Shown here piece after piece: positions 1 through 7,688 of a stretch of 37,839 nt of DNA. Under the pieces are notes generated by a model. That model worked only from the letters and a program-made list of their open reading frames with translations, did not search any database and was not told the DNA's origin. Within the stretch, counting starts at the first letter, position 1. Each line of letters starts with the position of its first letter. Both the position numbers and the translations under genes were made by a program. The stretch covers positions 1 to 37,839 of the forward strand of contig WQXG01000031.1 in the NCBI GenBank assembly GCA_009784975.1. Direction: 5' to 3'. Source of the DNA: Treponema sp. Its GTDB lineage: Bacteria; Spirochaetota; Spirochaetia; Treponematales; Breznakiellaceae.

Positions 1-1
1 C

Positions 2-130
2 AGCATCAGCGTACTGCAATTAAGCGGATATGTTTTAAACAGCGTAAAAGATATAACAAAGACGCAGCTGTTCCAGCAAAAACCAGTGCAATACTCCTGG
101 GGCTTCAGCGATTTCGAGATAGCGAGATAA
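2..130 (+). CDS. 3' end of an unknown protein (partial)
   Basis: An open frame runs from the window edge to a TAA at 128-130, giving about 42 residues that end in FSDFEIAR. It has no stop and no visible start, so the gene begins upstream of the window. The residue mix (SISVLQLSGYVLNSV, then a polar tail with aromatic residues) would suit the end of a soluble or outer-membrane protein, but no family is recognisable. It lies on the same strand as the liv operon and is separated from it by about 260 bases holding repeats and a promoter, so it is probably a different transcription unit. That the frame is really coding is inferred only from its being open over 129 bases. Confidence 0.45.
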   Translation, partial: SISVLQLSGYVLNSVKDITKTQLFQQKPVQYSWGFSDFEIAR

Positions 131-140
131 GATTTGCCAA

Positions 141-320
141 GACTCTCGCAGAGGCGCGGACTGCAAACCGAAGGTTTGAAAGAGGACGCAGAGTTCTAGT
201 ACGAAATCTTAACCTTAATCCCATATATATCAAAGCTTCGATATATTTCTAGGGTTTAAGACTCCGTATTCGAACAATAACTCCGCGTCCTCTGCGTCTC
301 TGCGCCTCCGCGAGAGTTCT
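141..320. repeat. inverted pair of a GC-rich intergenic repeat
   Basis: The right copy (279-320) carries CTCCGCGTCCTCTGCG, then TCTCTGCGCCTCCGCGAGA. The left copy (141-197) is the same element in opposite orientation (GACTCTCGCAGAGGCGC ... GAGGACGCAGAGTT), interrupted by about 20 bases that hold a small hairpin (AAACC-GAA-GGTTT). Between them lie further dyads (ATATATC ... GATATAT). The whole could fold into a long imperfect cruciform. A 34-base block of the right copy (281-314) reappears with one mismatch at 13770-13803, inside a coding sequence. Confidence 0.75.
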
Positions 321-329
321 TCCAAACTC

Positions 330-360
330 TTGACATTTGCTGTCCTTGTGATAATATAAT
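330..360 (+). promoter_or_regulatory. sigma-70-type promoter of the liv operon
   Basis: A perfect TTGACA (330-335) is followed by an AT-rich stretch with TAATAT at 352-357 (16-base spacer) and TATAAT at 355-360 (19-base spacer). The livJ start is about 30 bases further on, with a good Shine-Dalgarno sequence (AAGGAG) between. No other promoter of this quality is seen inside the operon. Confidence 0.7.
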
Positions 361-392
361 AATCAAATCATAACTAAATAAGGAGTATTTTA

Positions 393-1535
393 ATGATTAA
401 ATTATCCAGACAATTTTTTGCAGTTCTCGCGCTGGTGCTTGTTTTTTGTGTTGTAACAGGCGCGTGCAGACGTTCAAGCGGTCCGTCCGACACCGGAAAT
501 ATCAAGATTGGTGTTTTGGTTCCTGTTTCCGGTTCTGAAGCATACTTTGGAAACGATATGTACAATTCGTTTGCGCTGGCTGTTGACCATGTCAATGCAG
601 CAGGCGGCGTTCTTGGCAGAATGCTGGAACTTTTACCGCCGGCAGATGACGGTTGTGATGCGCTTATGGCAGCTCAGGCGGCAACAATGATCACTTCGCA
701 GAATCCGCATTTTGTAGTAGGCGGTTATTGTTCCGGAGCGACAATTCCTGCGCTTCAGGAATTTTTTTACAAAGACCTTATAATGCTGGTTTCTGCGGCT
801 AACTCTACAAGGATTACCGAGCTGGGGCTTAATCAGACTTTTATGATTAACAGTCCGGGCACACATCAGGTTGACAGCCTTATATCATTATTAAGAAGTC
901 TTGGCGTAAGAAGAGTAGCTCTCATACATCAGGGTGATGACTATACGCAAAATCTATCAGATATATGTCAGGCAAAACTGCCTGGTGCAGGGTTTCAGAT
1001 TGTCGCTACAGAAGTAATGGAAAAAGGCGCGCCTGATGTTTCTGCAATTGTTACGGCAATCCGCAATTCTCGCGCAGAGTTTGTTTATTGGTGCGGTTAT
1101 TTCGCAGACGGCGGCAATGTAGTTCGTCAGCTACGTCAGGGCGGCTATACCGGTTACATTTGCGCAGGAGACGGTTCTTCATCAGTAGAATTGATTACAG
1201 CTTGCGGTCCTGCCGGAGAAGGCGTGTTTGTCACATCTCCTCCCAATGTTGAATTCTCGGAAGGCGGCGGTGAATTTTTGGCTGCCTATAAAGAAAAATA
1301 TAATCTTGATCCCGGCGCTTATGCGACACTTTGCTACGATACAATCTGGCTTCTTAAAACAGCAGTTGAGCAGGCAGGAACCACAAGGACTGCGGCGGTA
1401 CGCGATGTATTGCAGGATATAAGTTATCAGGGATTATCCGGTTTTATCAGCTTTACTCCGGAAAGAGAACTTGCCAATTCTAACTTTATAATTATACAGA
1501 TTAGAAACGGCGTATATAATCTTTATACTCCGTAA
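393..1535 (+). CDS. livJ: branched-chain amino-acid ABC transporter, substrate-binding lipoprotein
   Basis: Periplasmic-binding-protein type I of the LivJ/LivK (peripla_BP_6) family, 380 aa, a usual length for it. It would capture leucine, isoleucine, valine or a related amino acid and deliver it to LivHM. Residues 1-24 form a lipoprotein signal (hydrophobic run, then VTGAC), so the protein is probably lipid-anchored, as is usual in spirochaetes. The mature start IKIGVLVPVSGSEAYFGNDM and the later AINHVN-like segment (LAVDHVNAAGGVLG) are typical of the family. The start at 393 has AAGGAG 8 bases upstream. It heads a five-gene operon with the two permeases and two ATPases directly behind. The ligand cannot be told from sequence alone; amides, urea or short peptides are alternatives in this family. 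Confidence 0.92.
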   Translation: MIKLSRQFFAVLALVLVFCVVTGACRRSSGPSDTGNIKIGVLVPVSGSEAYFGNDMYNSFALAVDHVNAAGGVLGRMLELLPPADDGCDALMAAQAATMITSQNPHFVVGGYCSGATIPALQEFFYKDLIMLVSAANSTRITELGLNQTFMINSPGTHQVDSLISLLRSLGVRRVALIHQGDDYTQNLSDICQAKLPGAGFQIVATEVMEKGAPDVSAIVTAIRNSRAEFVYWCGYFADGGNVVRQLRQGGYTGYICAGDGSSSVELITACGPAGEGVFVTSPPNVEFSEGGGEFLAAYKEKYNLDPGAYATLCYDTIWLLKTAVEQAGTTRTAAVRDVLQDISYQGLSGFISFTPERELANSNFIIIQIRNGVYNLYTP

Positions 1536-1547
1536 ATATATTAAGCA

Positions 1548-2462
1548 ATGTTCTCAACAGTAGAATTATACCTGCAGCAGCTTATCAATGGATTAATATC
1601 CGGTTCTTTTTATGCGCTTGTAGCGCTCGGATACTCCATGGTATATGGGATTATCAAATTGTTAAACTTCGCGCACGGCGACATTTATATGGCAGGCGCT
1701 TTTATATGTTTTGCCGTGTTCGGAGCTTTGTCTGTTGTTGTAGGAGGTCCTGTTTCTCTTGTTCTTGCTTTGTTAGCCGCCATGATTTTCTGCGCCCTTC
1801 TTGGTTTTTTGGTGCAGCGTGTTGCGTATAAACCGCTTTTTGATGCGCCGAGATTATCATTGCTGATAACAGCGGTGGGCGTATCACTTGTTATCAATAA
1901 TACTGTTATGATTCAGACAAACAGCAGGTTTCTCTTTTTTACCAGCGGGCTGGACAATACCTCCGGCATTAAGTTCGGCGAAAATATTACTGTTACCTAT
2001 ATACAAATTGTTCTGGTTTTAATAACAGCCGCTTTAATGATAGGGCTAACGCTTTTTATCAGCAAAACCATGTGGGGCAAAGCAATGCGCGCCATCTCGC
2101 TTGATAAAGATACCTGCCGCCTTATGGGAATAAATGTTAATAAAGTAATCGGTCTTACATTTATGATTGGATCTGCGCTGGCGGCTGTTGCAGGAAGCAT
2201 GGCTTGTGTTTATTATTCGAATGTTCATTTTTTTATGGGATACATTATAGGATTAAAAGCTTTTACTGCGGCGGTAATAGGCGGTATTGGTTCGCTGCCA
2301 GGTGCAATGCTGGGAGGTTTGCTGCTTGGGCTTTTGGAAGCTGTTGGTACACAAAGACTGGGATCCGAATGGAAAGATGTTTTTGCCTTTGGTATATTGA
2401 TAGTTATGCTCATTTTCAGACCAAACGGTTTGTTGGGTAAAACCGAGATAGAGAGGATGTAA
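1548..2462 (+). CDS. livH: branched-chain amino-acid ABC transporter permease LivH
   Basis: Inner-membrane permease of the BPD_transp_2 family, 304 aa. It is largely hydrophobic with about eight membrane segments. The N-terminus (QQLINGLISGSFYALVALGYSMVYGIIKLLNFAHGD) is the hallmark LivH start. The cytoplasmic coupling region (MRAISLDKDTCRLMGINVNKVIGLTFMIG) carries the EAA-like loop that contacts the ATPases. The gene begins 12 bases after livJ with a poor ribosome binding site, which suggests translational coupling, and its stop overlaps the livM start by one base (TAATG). It would form the heterodimeric channel with LivM. Confidence 0.93.
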   Translation: MFSTVELYLQQLINGLISGSFYALVALGYSMVYGIIKLLNFAHGDIYMAGAFICFAVFGALSVVVGGPVSLVLALLAAMIFCALLGFLVQRVAYKPLFDAPRLSLLITAVGVSLVINNTVMIQTNSRFLFFTSGLDNTSGIKFGENITVTYIQIVLVLITAALMIGLTLFISKTMWGKAMRAISLDKDTCRLMGINVNKVIGLTFMIGSALAAVAGSMACVYYSNVHFFMGYIIGLKAFTAAVIGGIGSLPGAMLGGLLLGLLEAVGTQRLGSEWKDVFAFGILIVMLIFRPNGLLGKTEIERM

Positions 2463-3463
2463 TGAAAAAAATATCAGAAATTACAGGCTCTGTTTCAAAT
2501 TTTTTTGGATCGCTTGTTGATAAAGGCTACACCGCAATGGATAACAAAAAAATAAAATGGAGCGTGTTTGCCTTTCTTTTTCTGATAGCCGTAAGCCTTC
2601 CGCTTTTTACAAACGATCGCTGGCTCAACGTTATATGGTTTGCTTTTTTTTATATGCTGCTTGCCATGGGCTTAAATGTCATTGTCGGTTACTGCGGTCT
2701 TTGCGACCTTGGCTTTGCGGCAAAGTTTGCGATAGGCGCATACACGACCGCTATACTTATGAAAACTTTCGGCTGGAATTTCTGGCTCACCCTTCCCGTT
2801 TCGGTGATTACATCGGTAATTGCAGCCTGTATTATCGGAGGGCCGACACTCAGGCTGCGAAGCGATTATCTTGCCATAGTTACGCTTGGTTTCAGCGAAA
2901 TTGTGCGCATAACGGCAAGAAATTTGCAGATAACAGGCGCTGCTTCCGGCATAAGCGGGATACAAAGGCCTTTTATTTTTGATATGCAGCTAAAAAGCGT
3001 AACCCATTGGTATTATGTGTTTTTAATACTGGTGATACTTTTTATCGTTATCAGTTATAGAATAAAAAATTCTCGTTTTGGCAGGGCGCTGGAATATATC
3101 CGTGAAGATCAGGATGCTGCTCAGGCTATGGGCGTAAATACTACATTGTATAAACTTTTTGCCTTTATTGCCGGAACGGTGATGGGTGGTCTTGCAGGCA
3201 GTTTTTATGCTGTGCGAATGACAGCCATTTCACCTAACTCATTCCAGTTTGTGCTGAGCGCCAATGTGCTGCTTGCTGTTGTTCTTGGCGGTATGGGAAA
3301 AATACCCGGCGTACTGCTGGGGGCGGCATTTTTTGCAATATTCCCGGAGATTTTCCGAAATGTAAAATATATTTCGGATGCGCGAATGTTGTTTTTCGGC
3401 ATATTATTGATTTTTGTAATGATAAACAGGCCTCAGGGTATTTGGCCTGAAAGAAGGCTTTAG
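2462..3463 (+). CDS. livM: branched-chain amino-acid ABC transporter permease LivM
   Basis: Second membrane subunit of the importer, 333 aa. After a short hydrophilic N-terminal region (about 30 residues, ITGSVSNFFGSLVDKGYTAM) there are about nine or ten membrane segments. Family landmarks are MLLAMGLNVIVGYCGLCDLGFAAKFAIGAY, LRLRSDYLAIVTLGFSEIVRI and the coupling loop RFGRALEYIREDQDAAQAMGV. The start codon overlaps the livH stop, with GAGAGGA just upstream in the end of livH. It pairs with LivH to form the translocation path and is followed 8 bases later by livG. Confidence 0.93.
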   Translation: MKKISEITGSVSNFFGSLVDKGYTAMDNKKIKWSVFAFLFLIAVSLPLFTNDRWLNVIWFAFFYMLLAMGLNVIVGYCGLCDLGFAAKFAIGAYTTAILMKTFGWNFWLTLPVSVITSVIAACIIGGPTLRLRSDYLAIVTLGFSEIVRITARNLQITGAASGISGIQRPFIFDMQLKSVTHWYYVFLILVILFIVISYRIKNSRFGRALEYIREDQDAAQAMGVNTTLYKLFAFIAGTVMGGLAGSFYAVRMTAISPNSFQFVLSANVLLAVVLGGMGKIPGVLLGAAFFAIFPEIFRNVKYISDARMLFFGILLIFVMINRPQGIWPERRL

Positions 3464-3471
3464 GTTACATT

Positions 3472-4278
3472 ATGGCGTTAATGGAAGTTAAAGATTTAAC
3501 AATGCGTTTTGGCGGAATTACCGCCATTGACAATTTAAGTTTTGAAGTAGAAAAAAATTCCATAACCGCATTGATTGGACCTAACGGCGCAGGTAAAACT
3601 TCCACTTTTAATTGTCTTACAGGCTTTTATAAATCTACATCCGGCTCAATTTTGTATAATAACCAATCGCTTACAGGGCTTGCTCCCTATCAAATTACCT
3701 ACAAAAAAATAATACGTACTTTTCAGAATGTGCGCCTGTTTAAAAATATGACTGTGCTGCAAAATGTTATGAGCGGCGCTCACAGCATCAGCAAACAGTT
3801 TCTGTTAGGCGCTCTCCTTCGCCATAAACGGCAGCGCGAAGAGGAGAGGCAGATACTTGAAAACGCCCTGCATTGCCTGGATTTTATCGGCATCCCGGAT
3901 TTGAAAAACAAGCTGGCGAAAAACCTTAGCTGCGGTGACCAGCGCCGTACCGAATGGGCGCGTGCTCTTGCTGCAAAACCGGAACTGCTGCTGCTTGACG
4001 AACCCGCTGCCGGTCTTAACCGTGAAGAGAAAGATGATCTTGTCCGCCTGATACGCCGCTTTAGAGATGAACTTGGCATTACGGTTTTGCTGATCGAACA
4101 TGATATGGAAATTGTAATGGATGTGTCAGAGAAAGTTGTGGTTATCAACTTTGGTACTAAAATTGCAGAAGGCACTCCGTCTGAAGTGCAGGCAAATCCT
4201 CTGGTAATTGACGCATACCTGGGCACCGAAGAAGAAGAAGAAGAGGGCTCGTCTCCAAAGGAGCCGTATCATGGGTGA
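3472..4278 (+). CDS. livG: branched-chain amino-acid ABC transporter ATPase LivG
   Basis: ABC ATPase of the LivG subfamily, 268 aa, energising LivHM. Walker A is GPNGAGKTS, the Q-loop lies in RTFQNVRLF, Walker B is LLLLDEPAAGLN and the H-loop is LLIEHDMEIV. The signature motif reads LSCGDQRR instead of the usual L(S/A)YGQQRR, a mild departure that should be tolerated. The family-typical spacer helices (ISKQFLLGALLRHKRQREEE) are present. The C-terminus ends in an acidic run of six glutamates encoded by a GAA/GAG microsatellite around 4228-4247, and the last 8 bases overlap livF, whose Shine-Dalgarno sequence lies within this gene. Confidence 0.93.
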   Translation: MALMEVKDLTMRFGGITAIDNLSFEVEKNSITALIGPNGAGKTSTFNCLTGFYKSTSGSILYNNQSLTGLAPYQITYKKIIRTFQNVRLFKNMTVLQNVMSGAHSISKQFLLGALLRHKRQREEERQILENALHCLDFIGIPDLKNKLAKNLSCGDQRRTEWARALAAKPELLLLDEPAAGLNREEKDDLVRLIRRFRDELGITVLLIEHDMEIVMDVSEKVVVINFGTKIAEGTPSEVQANPLVIDAYLGTEEEEEEGSSPKEPYHG

Positions 4279-4996
4279 GGTTATTTTAAAAGTTGAGAAC
4301 CTGGAAGCGCATTACGGAAAAATTGCAGCGCTTAAGGGTATTAGTTTTAATGTAAGAAATGATCAGATTGTAACATTGCTTGGCGGCAACGGCGCCGGTA
4401 AAAGCACTACTTTAAAAACACTCTCCGGTCTTATGCGCGCAACTGGCGGGAAGATTACTTTTTTCGGCGAAGATATTACTAAAATGCCGCCGCACGAAAT
4501 TGTAAAACGCGGTCTTATACATCTTCCGGAAGGACGTCGTATTTTTAAAGACCTTACCGTTACGGAAAATCTTGAGCTAGGTTCCTTTAATTTAAAAGAT
4601 AATCACGAGCGCAAACGGCGCATGGATAATGTATTTGATCGTTTTCCCATACTCGGTAAACGCGCAAAGCAGATGGGCGGAACCCTTTCCGGCGGCGAAC
4701 AGCAGATGCTTGCGATAGGGCGCGGACTGATGGCTGGTCCCAAACTGCTTTTAATGGACGAACCTTCAATGGGGATAGCTCCGTTAATTGTCAGGGATAT
4801 ATCAAATATAATACGACAGCTTCATGATGACGGAACAACTATTTTACTTGTTGAACAAAATTCAAAAATGGCGCTGGGGCTTGCTAAATACGGATATGTT
4901 ATGGATACCGGCAGCATTGTGCTTGAAGGCAAGGCAAAAGAACTAAAAAATGATGATAATGTGGTAAAGGCATATCTTGGCGGACGGAAAAATTAA
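4271..4996 (+). CDS. livF: branched-chain amino-acid ABC transporter ATPase LivF
   Basis: Second ATPase of the importer, 241 aa, the usual LivF length. Walker A is GGNGAGKST, the signature LSGGEQQMLAIGR, Walker B LLLMDEPSMGIAP, and the H-loop LLVEQNSKMAL has Gln where many ABC proteins have His, as is normal for LivF. The frame is open upstream to an ATG at 4208, but the ATG at 4271 is chosen because AAGGAG lies 7 bases before it and the protein then starts MGEVILKVENLEAHYGK, as in the family. The upstream 21 residues (APKKKKKRAR) are only the other frame of the acidic LivG tail. It overlaps livG by 8 bases and converges with the next gene by 4. Confidence 0.93.
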   Translation: MGEVILKVENLEAHYGKIAALKGISFNVRNDQIVTLLGGNGAGKSTTLKTLSGLMRATGGKITFFGEDITKMPPHEIVKRGLIHLPEGRRIFKDLTVTENLELGSFNLKDNHERKRRMDNVFDRFPILGKRAKQMGGTLSGGEQQMLAIGRGLMAGPKLLLMDEPSMGIAPLIVRDISNIIRQLHDDGTTILLVEQNSKMALGLAKYGYVMDTGSIVLEGKAKELKNDDNVVKAYLGGRKN

Positions 4997-5595
4997 TCAC
5001 ACGAATTGCAATCTGTGCCGATTGAAGCGGCAATTTGCTTCATCCCTGCTCCCAGCCGATTCTTTAGCGCGGCAATACGCTCTTCATTCCAATATTCCCC
5101 GGCAGAAGCATATCCCAGCGTAACTTTGGAAGTTTCAAAATCACGGCTGATTATTTTTCCGTTTTCTATTATTGTTACATCCGGCACATAGATCCTTGGC
5201 TTGCCTTCATCGTCATATTGAAGCAGTCCGTCCAAAATACCAACAATCCTTTGATAACTTTCCGTATTATTCTGCCGGTCTTCTCTTATGTCGCAGTAAA
5301 ATATTCTTTTAATATCATTTTCCCGCGCGGCATCGTGCAGTAATACTGCATAGAGCTGACACCATGAACATTCTTTAAAACCCAAAAACACTACACCGGT
5401 GCCTTTTTCCAGTATTTCCGCTGTCTGCTCCACGGTTCTGATTACAAACATATTGCTGCCGCCCACCAAAGGATATTCCAGCGCGAACTTTTCCGAATCG
5501 GTTACCCAGCCCGCCGCCGGCAAATTATCTTTACCGTAACATTGCGTAAATAAAATAATTACGGGAATAGCCAGAATTATATATGCTTTTTTCAT
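4993..5595 (-). CDS. exported thioredoxin-like protein with two CxxC motifs
   Basis: A 200-aa protein with an N-terminal hydrophobic signal (MKKAYIILAIPVIILFTQC); the cysteine at 19 could be lipid-modified, although Gln before it is unusual. Residues about 55-180 look like a thioredoxin fold: the segment GVVFLGFKECSWCQLY places a CxxC (C76, C79) after a beta-strand, and KPRIYVPDVTIIENGKII gives the cis-proline-type region. It resembles the small thioredoxin-like proteins grouped with bacteriocin-transport accessory proteins. A second CxxC (C196-N-S-C199) ends the chain one residue before the stop. A role in thiol exchange outside the cytoplasm is inferred. It is convergent with livF and overlaps it by 4 bases, and no partner gene is adjacent. 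Confidence 0.65.
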   Translation of the reverse strand: MKKAYIILAIPVIILFTQCYGKDNLPAAGWVTDSEKFALEYPLVGGSNMFVIRTVEQTAEILEKGTGVVFLGFKECSWCQLYAVLLHDAARENDIKRIFYCDIREDRQNNTESYQRIVGILDGLLQYDDEGKPRIYVPDVTIIENGKIISRDFETSKVTLGYASAGEYWNEERIAALKNRLGAGMKQIAASIGTDCNSCD

Positions 5596-5674
5596 ATCTG
5601 AGTTAGTTTACAGTATTTTTGCTTTTACTGCAATGTTTCTTTAATCTGAGAATAAGCTCAGGCTAAGATAAAAA

Positions 5675-6694
5675 TCAAATATCCGCCAATAGCCCTTGAA
5701 TCTGCTCCGGACTAGGCAATTCCTTACGCAATTCTTTTGGCAAAGTAGAAGTTACACGATAATTAGCAACAGCAATCGGCTTTTTACTGTTTTTTAACGC
5801 ATACTCCACAATAGTGCGCTTTTTCTCTTTACACAAAATAATACCAATAGAAGGCTGCTCTGATTTTTCTTTTATCTGTTCATCCAAAGCCGTAAGATAA
5901 AATTGCATTTTGCCAACATACTCAGGCAGGAATTTCCCGATTTTTAGTTCAATTGCCACAAGACACTTCAAACGGCGGTGAAATAGGAGTAAATCAATAA
6001 AATACTCTTCGCCGTCTACCTCAAGTCTAAATTGATTACCCATAAAAGCAAACACACCACCCATTTCAATAAGAAACTTATTTATCTTTGCCAACATTGC
6101 TCTTTCAAGTTCAATCTCGCTGTGCTTATCAGATAAATCCAAAAAATCAAATGTATACTCATCTTTTACCGCAAGACTTGCTTGTTTTTTAATTTTTTCA
6201 GGCAATGTTTTATTAAAATTGGTTTGGTTAAGTAGAGTTTTTTCGTAACTTTGATTTTCAATTTGATGTATCAATACGTTTTTTGTCCAGCCAAATTTTA
6301 AAGACATACGCAAGTAAAATTCACGCTCTAAATCATTTTTACATTTTTCCATGATTGCAATATTATGAGCCCAGGCTAAAACTTGCACCAATGGTGCAAG
6401 TTTTGATTTATTTGCATAGTTCAGATAGAATTTCCTCATACGCCAAAGGTTATCTGCCGAATATCCTGAAATTCCCGGAAATTCAATTTGCAAATCTTTA
6501 GATAGTGTTTTAACAATCGCTTTGCCCCAGCCATGTTTTTTTTGACTATCAACAATCTTATTGCCGATATCCCAATAAAGCATAATCATCTCTTTATTTA
6601 CAGATTTTAATGCCTCATATTGAGCAGTTCGGATGCGTTGCTTTATATCCTTTAAGAAGTGATTATAGCCAGTAGGTATAAGCTCATTTTTCAT
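5675..6694 (-). CDS. DUF1016 / YhcG-family PDDEXK nuclease
   Basis: 339 aa. The N-terminal half (residues about 8-150) is the helical DUF1016 N domain: YWDIGNKIVDSQKKHGWGKAIV, LSKDLQIEFPGISGYSADNLWRMRKFY. The C-terminal half is a PD-(D/E)XK-type nuclease with the acidic residue in YFIDLLLFH (D234) and the ELK pair E249/K251 in LVAIELKIGKF. The family is common near restriction, defence and mobile loci, but its biological role is not settled. The start at 6694 is preferred over an in-frame ATG at 6880 because AGGAG precedes it and the family starts here; the upstream part overlaps the TetR gene. No methylase, toxin or partner gene lies beside it, so it appears as a solitary accessory gene. Confidence 0.85.
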   Translation of the reverse strand: MKNELIPTGYNHFLKDIKQRIRTAQYEALKSVNKEMIMLYWDIGNKIVDSQKKHGWGKAIVKTLSKDLQIEFPGISGYSADNLWRMRKFYLNYANKSKLAPLVQVLAWAHNIAIMEKCKNDLEREFYLRMSLKFGWTKNVLIHQIENQSYEKTLLNQTNFNKTLPEKIKKQASLAVKDEYTFDFLDLSDKHSEIELERAMLAKINKFLIEMGGVFAFMGNQFRLEVDGEEYFIDLLLFHRRLKCLVAIELKIGKFLPEYVGKMQFYLTALDEQIKEKSEQPSIGIILCKEKKRTIVEYALKNSKKPIAVANYRVTSTLPKELRKELPSPEQIQGLLADI

Positions 6695-6809
6695 TTTAGC
6701 TCCTGTTAAGATTATTTTGCCTTTTTTTGTCCTCATCATCTTAGGTGTAGTAGTGTACTGCCCACGCTGAACTTGCGTTTTAAGAGCAAGCTTATCCGGA
6801 ATCCGAAAC

Positions 6810-7505
6810 TTAACCTGCTCTTCCATCTGCGGATGGACTTGAAATATCCAGGCAGGAACGGTCGATTCCTTCTCTGGCAAAACCGTTGATTATTACCTGA
6901 AATGTTTTTCTCATTTCATCAAGGAGCAGTTTTGTTTTTTTGGATTCTCCGGACATTCGGGCGGCGTTGTCTACAGAACTGGAAAACATCGATAGCAGCA
7001 GGCGGGTTGCCATTTCTGAGTCCAGGTTTGGGTCAAAAATTCCTTCGGCTTTACATTGATCTATAATGGTTTTCATTGTTGTAAGGATGGTTTCAAGAAA
7101 GGGCGATTTGCTGTGCTTTTGCTTCTGCAAAGAAACAAAAGGCTGGCCCGGATATAAAAAGTTGCGTACCCTGAAAATAATGATGATTTCATCGGAATTT
7201 CCGAACTGCTTAACATAGCCGCGCCAGAAATGCAGCAGTGCCTTTACGCCGGTAATGCCGGTTTCCAGAAAGGGTTTAAAATGCTCCAAAAAGATTCTGG
7301 CGGATTCTTCGCAGATTTCGTTTAAAATTACTTCTTTGCCTGAAAAATACAGATATAAGGTAGCCTTTGATAGCTCTGCCTTGCGGGCTATGCCGTCCAT
7401 GCTCAGCCGTTCTACCCCCTGCGCCAGGATCAGTTCTTTGGCACAATTAAGTATAGTCATGCGACGCTCGGTTTTTTCCCGTTCTCTTCGTTCTTGTATG
7501 CCCAT
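6810..7505 (-). CDS. TetR/AcrR-family transcriptional regulator
   Basis: 231 aa. Residues about 8-55 are a TetR helix-turn-helix: RMTILNCAKELILAQGVERLSMDGIARKAELSKATLYLYFSGKEVILNEI, with the typical TLYxYFxxKE end. The rest is the variable helical ligand and dimer domain. The start at 7505 gives the normal MGIQERREREKTERRMTIL opening; a longer frame to 7673 would only add a hydrophobic stretch translated from the promoter region. It is divergent from the large surface-lipoprotein operon with 183 bases between. An 11-base inverted pair in that gap overlaps candidate promoters on both sides, so control of itself and of the lipoprotein operon is a reasonable inference. The ligand is unknown. Confidence 0.88.
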   Translation of the reverse strand: MGIQERREREKTERRMTILNCAKELILAQGVERLSMDGIARKAELSKATLYLYFSGKEVILNEICEESARIFLEHFKPFLETGITGVKALLHFWRGYVKQFGNSDEIIIIFRVRNFLYPGQPFVSLQKQKHSKSPFLETILTTMKTIIDQCKAEGIFDPNLDSEMATRLLLSMFSSSVDNAARMSGESKKTKLLLDEMRKTFQVIINGFAREGIDRSCLDISSPSADGRAG

Positions 7506-7516
7506 AATATAGAAGT

Positions 7517-7657
7517 ATAGTAACAAATAGAAAGAATTGCAACAAGTGTTTAGCAAGAGAATAGACGAAAAGTCACAAATAGTCATAATATATACCATAA
7601 TAAATATTAGTAATTTTTTAAACTTTATGAAGATTTGTATTGATGTTTTGTTACTAT
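7517..7657. promoter_or_regulatory. divergent promoter region with paired operator-like sites
   Basis: ATAGTAACAAA at 7517-7527 and its exact reverse complement TTTGTTACTAT at 7647-7657 lie at the two ends of the gap between the TetR gene and the surface operon. The left copy, read on the minus strand, contains TACTAT, which stands 17 bases behind a TTGTTG and so may be the TetR-gene -10. The right copy fills the spacer of the operon promoter. This placement suits a repressor that shuts both units. TetR binding is inferred. Confidence 0.5.
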
Positions 7658-7668
7658 TGTGGTATAAT
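7640..7668 (+). promoter_or_regulatory. promoter of the surface-lipoprotein operon
   Basis: TTGATG (7640-7645), a 17-base spacer and a perfect TATAAT (7663-7668), with the first start codon about 21 bases after the -10 and GGAGG at 7680-7684 as ribosome binding site. The six genes behind are spaced by 2 to 13 bases with no second promoter evident. Confidence 0.75.
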
Positions 7669-7688
7669 GACAATAGGATGGAGGCATT

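Noticed and set aside
4208-4270. Longer livF start
   Set aside because: The extra 21 residues are the other frame of the livG acidic tail; the ATG at 4271 has a proper AAGGAG.
5626-5660. Terminator after the DUF1016 gene (CTGAG ... CTCAG)
   Set aside because: A 5-bp stem with a 6-base loop and no U-tract; too weak to call.
6695-6880. N-terminal extension of the DUF1016 protein
   Set aside because: It overlaps the TetR gene end, is not part of the family, and the ATG at 6694 has AGGAG before it.
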